From Alteracholeplasma palmae J233 (GTDB lineage Bacteria > Bacillota_I > Bacilli_A > Acholeplasmatales > Acholeplasmataceae): a stretch of DNA of 64,000 nucleotides. Under the pieces are notes generated by a model. The model saw nothing but the letters and a program-made list of their open reading frames with translations, had not been told where the DNA came from and searched no databases. How positions within the stretch are numbered: the first letter of the stretch is position 1; each line of letters opens with the position of its first letter. The stretch spans positions 841,499 to 905,498 of the forward strand of contig NC_022538.1 of NCBI RefSeq assembly GCF_000968055.1, given 5' to 3'. Of this stretch, positions 60,321 to 64,000 are shown one piece after another. The position numbers and the translations under genes were made by a program.

Positions 60321-63300
60321 TTGGTGATATCTACTATATTTATAATTGTTCAAGCATCTGTTCTTGCATTATTGATGCTGATACACTTTTTAATAGGGTT
60401 AAAAAGAGGATTTAAAAAAACACTTTGGTATTTTTTAGGAAATACTTTAATTGTTCTTTTTATCTTTGTATTAATAGGTCTTATTCCAACATATTTATTT
60501 ATTTCAGAGGAAAATGCCCAAAAAATTATGCTTTATTTTATGTCTGAACAGTCAAATGAAATTAACGTGATTTTTAAATCAGGCGGTTATGAAATTGTCA
60601 TAGCGTTAGCTGATTTCTTAATAAAAATAGTACTTTTCATTCTTTTTTATGTTTTCTTAAGATGGCTACTTATGGCAACAATTACTAAAAAAACATGGTT
60701 TAAATATAAAATTAAAAAGGTCTACCCAACAGAAGCTAAACAACGCTATCTAGGTGGATTTTTTGGTTTAATAAGAGGCTTTTTAGCAGGTTTAACTATG
60801 ATGTTGCCTATATTAGTTTTGGTGAATGCCTTTGATAATGAAAAACTAAGGAAAAATAAAGATGCCTTTGATCCAATCATTGGTGATATTATCGAAGCTA
60901 ATAAGTATAACTTTATTAAACCGTTTAATTTCATCAAAATTAACCATATAGGGCTTGCTGACCATTTTTTTGATTTAGCTTTTTCAACTAAAATTAAAGG
61001 AAATAACGTGAGATGGCGTGCTGAAATTTCATTTTACTCTGAAGCAGCTATGACTTATTATGATATAGATCAAAGTGAACAATCATTTGAGTTAACATCA
61101 GAAAGTTTAAAAGAGTTAAAACCTTTATTTATTAAGATGTCTCAGACAAGACTAATGAATTTAGCAATTTATCCAGGATACAACTATGCATTAACAGAAT
61201 TGTCAAATGAAAAAATAGAAGATACGACACAACAAAAAATAGCAAAAAAACTTAAAAATATAAACATAGATTTAAATAAAGATGCTATGAGCGTTTACGC
61301 TTTATTAGAAGAAATGCTTTCAATAAATGATATCAATACTTGGCAAACATACATACAAGAGCCTACTAAAGTCTTAGAACTTAACGCAGTTGAAAGAGAA
61401 AAAGTATTAGATATCCTAGAAAAAATGACAGACTTGAAAATTCTAAAATTAGGTGATGTCGCAATAGAAACTTTTTTATCAATGAAAGAAGGTCAAAAAA
61501 TCTTTTCTTGGAGAAAAACAGATGAAGAAAAGGAACAAGCTATTCAATCATTTATCGCTAAAATATCAAATTTTGAAAATGAATTTACTAGAACTTTAAG
61601 TAAAGATATGATTAAGATTTTAAAAGAATCATACTTAACTTTCCCAAGTGATGTGAAGTTAGATGATAAAATAATCACCTTACAAGAACTTTTAGAAAAA
61701 CCAACAAATATGTTGAATATTGAAAGTAAAACATATAAAAACTGGTTTAATCATACAATTAAGACGCTAGGTGAACTAAAATCACTTGATGGTCTACTAG
61801 ATCCAGGTGTAGATTATATGGTATCTAGTCTAATTAAAGATATTAAGATGCAAAATACAAATGAAGTGATTCTAAATGTAAAAAAGGACTTATCTAGCAC
61901 AACAGACTTAAATAGAGAACTTAACTGGCTGATTGAAACATATAGTTATATTAAAACTTTTTATAATGATAAAGAAGAAACAAATGATGTTCTTGCTATA
62001 ATAGATAAAATGTTGACAACTGAGAAAGGTAAAAATGATTTTAATCAACTCATTCAATTATTAAGTGAAGGAAAAACAATCTCTAACTTAAGTAAAGGCA
62101 TCAGTGGACCATTAATTAAGGAAAGTTTTTCAGATGGAACTGAAATGTCAAAAATTATTAGTCATACTACTAGCATAAAGAATTTTGATTTGATTTATGA
62201 ATTAAAAGAATTAAGTCCAGTTTTAATAGACTTATATAAAGAAAAAGACTTTAGTTTAAAAAATAGCATTCAAGATAGTGAACAAAGTCAAAAAATGCTT
62301 GATAAAATATTTAGTAATTTTATTGAAACTCAAAATAAAGAAACTATTTTAAATTCTAATATTGTATATGCAGTTATTGACCAAAGTATTAAAAATATCA
62401 GAGAATTAGAAGTGCCAAATTTTGTTAAAGATAGCACGGGAAATTATCCAGATTTCATTGATAAGAAAGAAATTCAAACAATCTTAGGAATCATAGAACA
62501 AATGAATTTTGATATCATTACTTTAATCAATGATCCTGATAGTGCTAAACTATTTACTGAAAAAGTGATGGCATATGCCCAAACAGAAAAAGGTATGGCA
62601 ACTATTTTAGACTCAGGAATTTTATACAATAAAGTGAGTCAACTCATTAAAGAAAATAAAGACATGGTAACGCCTAAAGATGCTCTTGACATGATAAGTT
62701 CTAGCCCATACTACGGCTTAGTGAAAAAAGAAGAAATATTTAAATTACTTAAAGTTGTTAAAATACTAGGGATTAATGATTTTACTGAGCTTAATGCTGA
62801 ATTAATTAAAAATGAATTAACAAATGATAAATTAACAGATATTATTAATCTGGAATCAGCTTTTGTAAATGTTGAAATAACTAGTAAAATTAAGAAGATT
62901 GATAGTATTATCATTCCTCAAAGTTCCTATACAAGCCAAACAAAAGAACAAATAAAAGCTAGTGAACTTGTTCATATTATTAAAATGTTAGATCAATTCA
63001 ATCTTAAATTAAATGATTTAGCAACAAAAAATGATTTCAATAAATTATTAACAGATATTAAAGTTAAAGAATTTGTTAAAATACCATATAAAACTTCATC
63101 AATCATTAGAGGCTTTATTACATCAAGTATCAATCATATCTCTAATCTAAAAGTACCAGGCGCTTATGATTCAGAAGGTGTTTTAACAGCTAATGAAATC
63201 GCAGAACTATTTAAAGTACTTAACAGACTTGATAATGGTAATGATAGTTTACTTGATTTAAAAAATAGAATAGACATCAACACGATGACAATTAAACGAG

Positions 63301-64000
63301 CTAGAAATATTTTGAACTATTCTCAATCAGCATTTATTTTAGGACTTGTATCAAATGAAATACTCAAAATAGATCAAATTAATGTTAATAAACTGCCAAG
63401 TACACTTTTTATAGATAAAGAAAAAACAGTATTAACTAAAAAAGAAGTAGAAAGTTTATTTAATATTTTAATTACATTAGATAATACAGAGGAAACTTTA
63501 ATAAAAGATGCAGTAAAAACTGTAAAAATAGATACATTAACATTGGGTCAGACAAAGGATATTCTTAATTCTAATTCAGAGCTTATGAGATATTTAATTT
63601 CAGACCAATTAACTGGTGGCTCTAATCAATTATTACTAAACTCAAGCCAAACAGTTTTAAGCAAAAAAGAATTAATAGAATTCATAGATGACTTGATCGG
63701 TAAACATGGTATAACTTATAAGTTTAATGAACTAAATAAGTACTATGAAAACATTACAATTACTGAACTAGAAAGTATGCTACTTTACGAATCTATTCTT
63801 ACAAAGAGCATTGCAAGTGCACAAATAGATAAACAACTAGGATCATCAGAGAGAACTAAAAATAGATATCTTACAAATGAACTTTTAGATACAAACAATA
63901 GATATATTACAGCATCTGAAGCCCGTAAATTAATTAATGCCTTATACATAATAGCTGATGTAGAAAAACAGAAAGTTAAGAGTCTTTTAGATTCAATTAA
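60321..64000 (+). CDS. Giant membrane-anchored repeat protein with CvpA-like N terminus, 3' truncated by window
   Basis: Open to the window end: 1,226 codons and counting. Start is TTG 60321 or GTG 60324 after AAAGGGGTG; TATAAT lies at 60285-60290. Residues 1-about 170 have four membrane segments (about 5-22, 33-62, 97-122, 147-170) laid out like CvpA (GLKRGFKKTLWYFLG loop). The rest is hydrophilic, helical and low in aromatics. From about 62456 an imperfect unit of 75-90 residues recurs, each with a helix such as LTANEIAELFKVLNRLD, LTKKEVESLFNILITLD or ITASEARKLINALYII. No cysteine-rich or enzyme motifs are seen. Probably a surface or scaffold protein. Confidence 0.85.
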   Translation, partial: MVISTIFIIVQASVLALLMLIHFLIGLKRGFKKTLWYFLGNTLIVLFIFVLIGLIPTYLFISEENAQKIMLYFMSEQSNEINVIFKSGGYEIVIALADFLIKIVLFILFYVFLRWLLMATITKKTWFKYKIKKVYPTEAKQRYLGGFFGLIRGFLAGLTMMLPILVLVNAFDNEKLRKNKDAFDPIIGDIIEANKYNFIKPFNFIKINHIGLADHFFDLAFSTKIKGNNVRWRAEISFYSEAAMTYYDIDQSEQSFELTSESLKELKPLFIKMSQTRLMNLAIYPGYNYALTELSNEKIEDTTQQKIAKKLKNINIDLNKDAMSVYALLEEMLSINDINTWQTYIQEPTKVLELNAVEREKVLDILEKMTDLKILKLGDVAIETFLSMKEGQKIFSWRKTDEEKEQAIQSFIAKISNFENEFTRTLSKDMIKILKESYLTFPSDVKLDDKIITLQELLEKPTNMLNIESKTYKNWFNHTIKTLGELKSLDGLLDPGVDYMVSSLIKDIKMQNTNEVILNVKKDLSSTTDLNRELNWLIETYSYIKTFYNDKEETNDVLAIIDKMLTTEKGKNDFNQLIQLLSEGKTISNLSKGISGPLIKESFSDGTEMSKIISHTTSIKNFDLIYELKELSPVLIDLYKEKDFSLKNSIQDSEQSQKMLDKIFSNFIETQNKETILNSNIVYAVIDQSIKNIRELEVPNFVKDSTGNYPDFIDKKEIQTILGIIEQMNFDIITLINDPDSAKLFTEKVMAYAQTEKGMATILDSGILYNKVSQLIKENKDMVTPKDALDMISSSPYYGLVKKEEIFKLLKVVKILGINDFTELNAELIKNELTNDKLTDIINLESAFVNVEITSKIKKIDSIIIPQSSYTSQTKEQIKASELVHIIKMLDQFNLKLNDLATKNDFNKLLTDIKVKEFVKIPYKTSSIIRGFITSSINHISNLKVPGAYDSEGVLTANEIAELFKVLNRLDNGNDSLLDLKNRIDINTMTIKRARNILNYSQSAFILGLVSNEILKIDQINVNKLPSTLFIDKEKTVLTKKEVESLFNILITLDNTEETLIKDAVKTVKIDTLTLGQTKDILNSNSELMRYLISDQLTGGSNQLLLNSSQTVLSKKELIEFIDDLIGKHGITYKFNELNKYYENITITELESMLLYESILTKSIASAQIDKQLGSSERTKNRYLTNELLDTNNRYITASEARKLINALYIIADVEKQKVKSLLDSI

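Overview
The window looks like chromosome of an AT-rich, wall-less Firmicute relative, most likely an Acholeplasma or close kin. Genes are compact and Gram-positive in kind, with AGGAGG-type ribosome binding sites and sigma-A promoters (TTGACA / TATAAT). The code is standard: tryptophan is TGG, and TGA ends real genes (positions 5765-5767 and 6475-6477), which argues against Mycoplasma or Spiroplasma. Species assignment is inference from gene content only.

Layout. 1-13,130 is housekeeping: a metallo-beta-lactamase fragment, a putative pantothenate transporter with type III pantothenate kinase, phosphohexomutase, an M24 peptidase, three unknown secreted or membrane proteins, infC-rpmI-rplT behind an L20-type leader, galU, a strong candidate structured RNA and an M42 peptidase. 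13,150-14,892 is an intact IS1182-type element. 14,940-26,300 holds an NfeD/SPFH membrane-scaffold operon, a TPP riboswitch with thiT, recU, an RNase J gene, an ABC-F ATPase and two GH105 enzymes. 26,400-32,700 holds an mhq-like quinone-detoxification operon with an excellent operator, a Nudix-CPBP fusion, a rhamnogalacturonan acetylesterase and an rlmCD-like methyltransferase.

32,700-42,500 is an accretion zone. The last 14 codons of the methyltransferase gene recur in diverged form twice downstream (37,145-37,184 and 42,450-42,490). Each copy sits at the end of a shared ~130 bp repeat carrying a 26 bp palindrome. Between them lie a heterodimeric ABC exporter, pseudogenes, an IS91-like remnant, groESL and a broken IS1182 copy. 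I read this as two successive insertions at the 3' end of the methyltransferase gene, with the integrases lost. 42,500-54,320 is a loosely packed accessory region of acetyltransferases, small membrane proteins, a flavoprotein behind a 25 bp palindrome, a TetR/SDR pair and a glycosyltransferase.

54,350-64,000 returns to tighter packing: an AgrC/AgrA-like two-component system with direct repeats upstream of the divergent gene, a small gene with no canonical start codon, redox proteins, a CBS protein, rnpB (type B) and the first 1,226 codons of a giant CvpA-like membrane-anchored repeat protein running off the window. Functionally the window mixes translation and cofactor uptake with quinone and redox stress defence and cytoplasmic processing of pectin (rhamnogalacturonan) fragments, which suggests contact with plant material.
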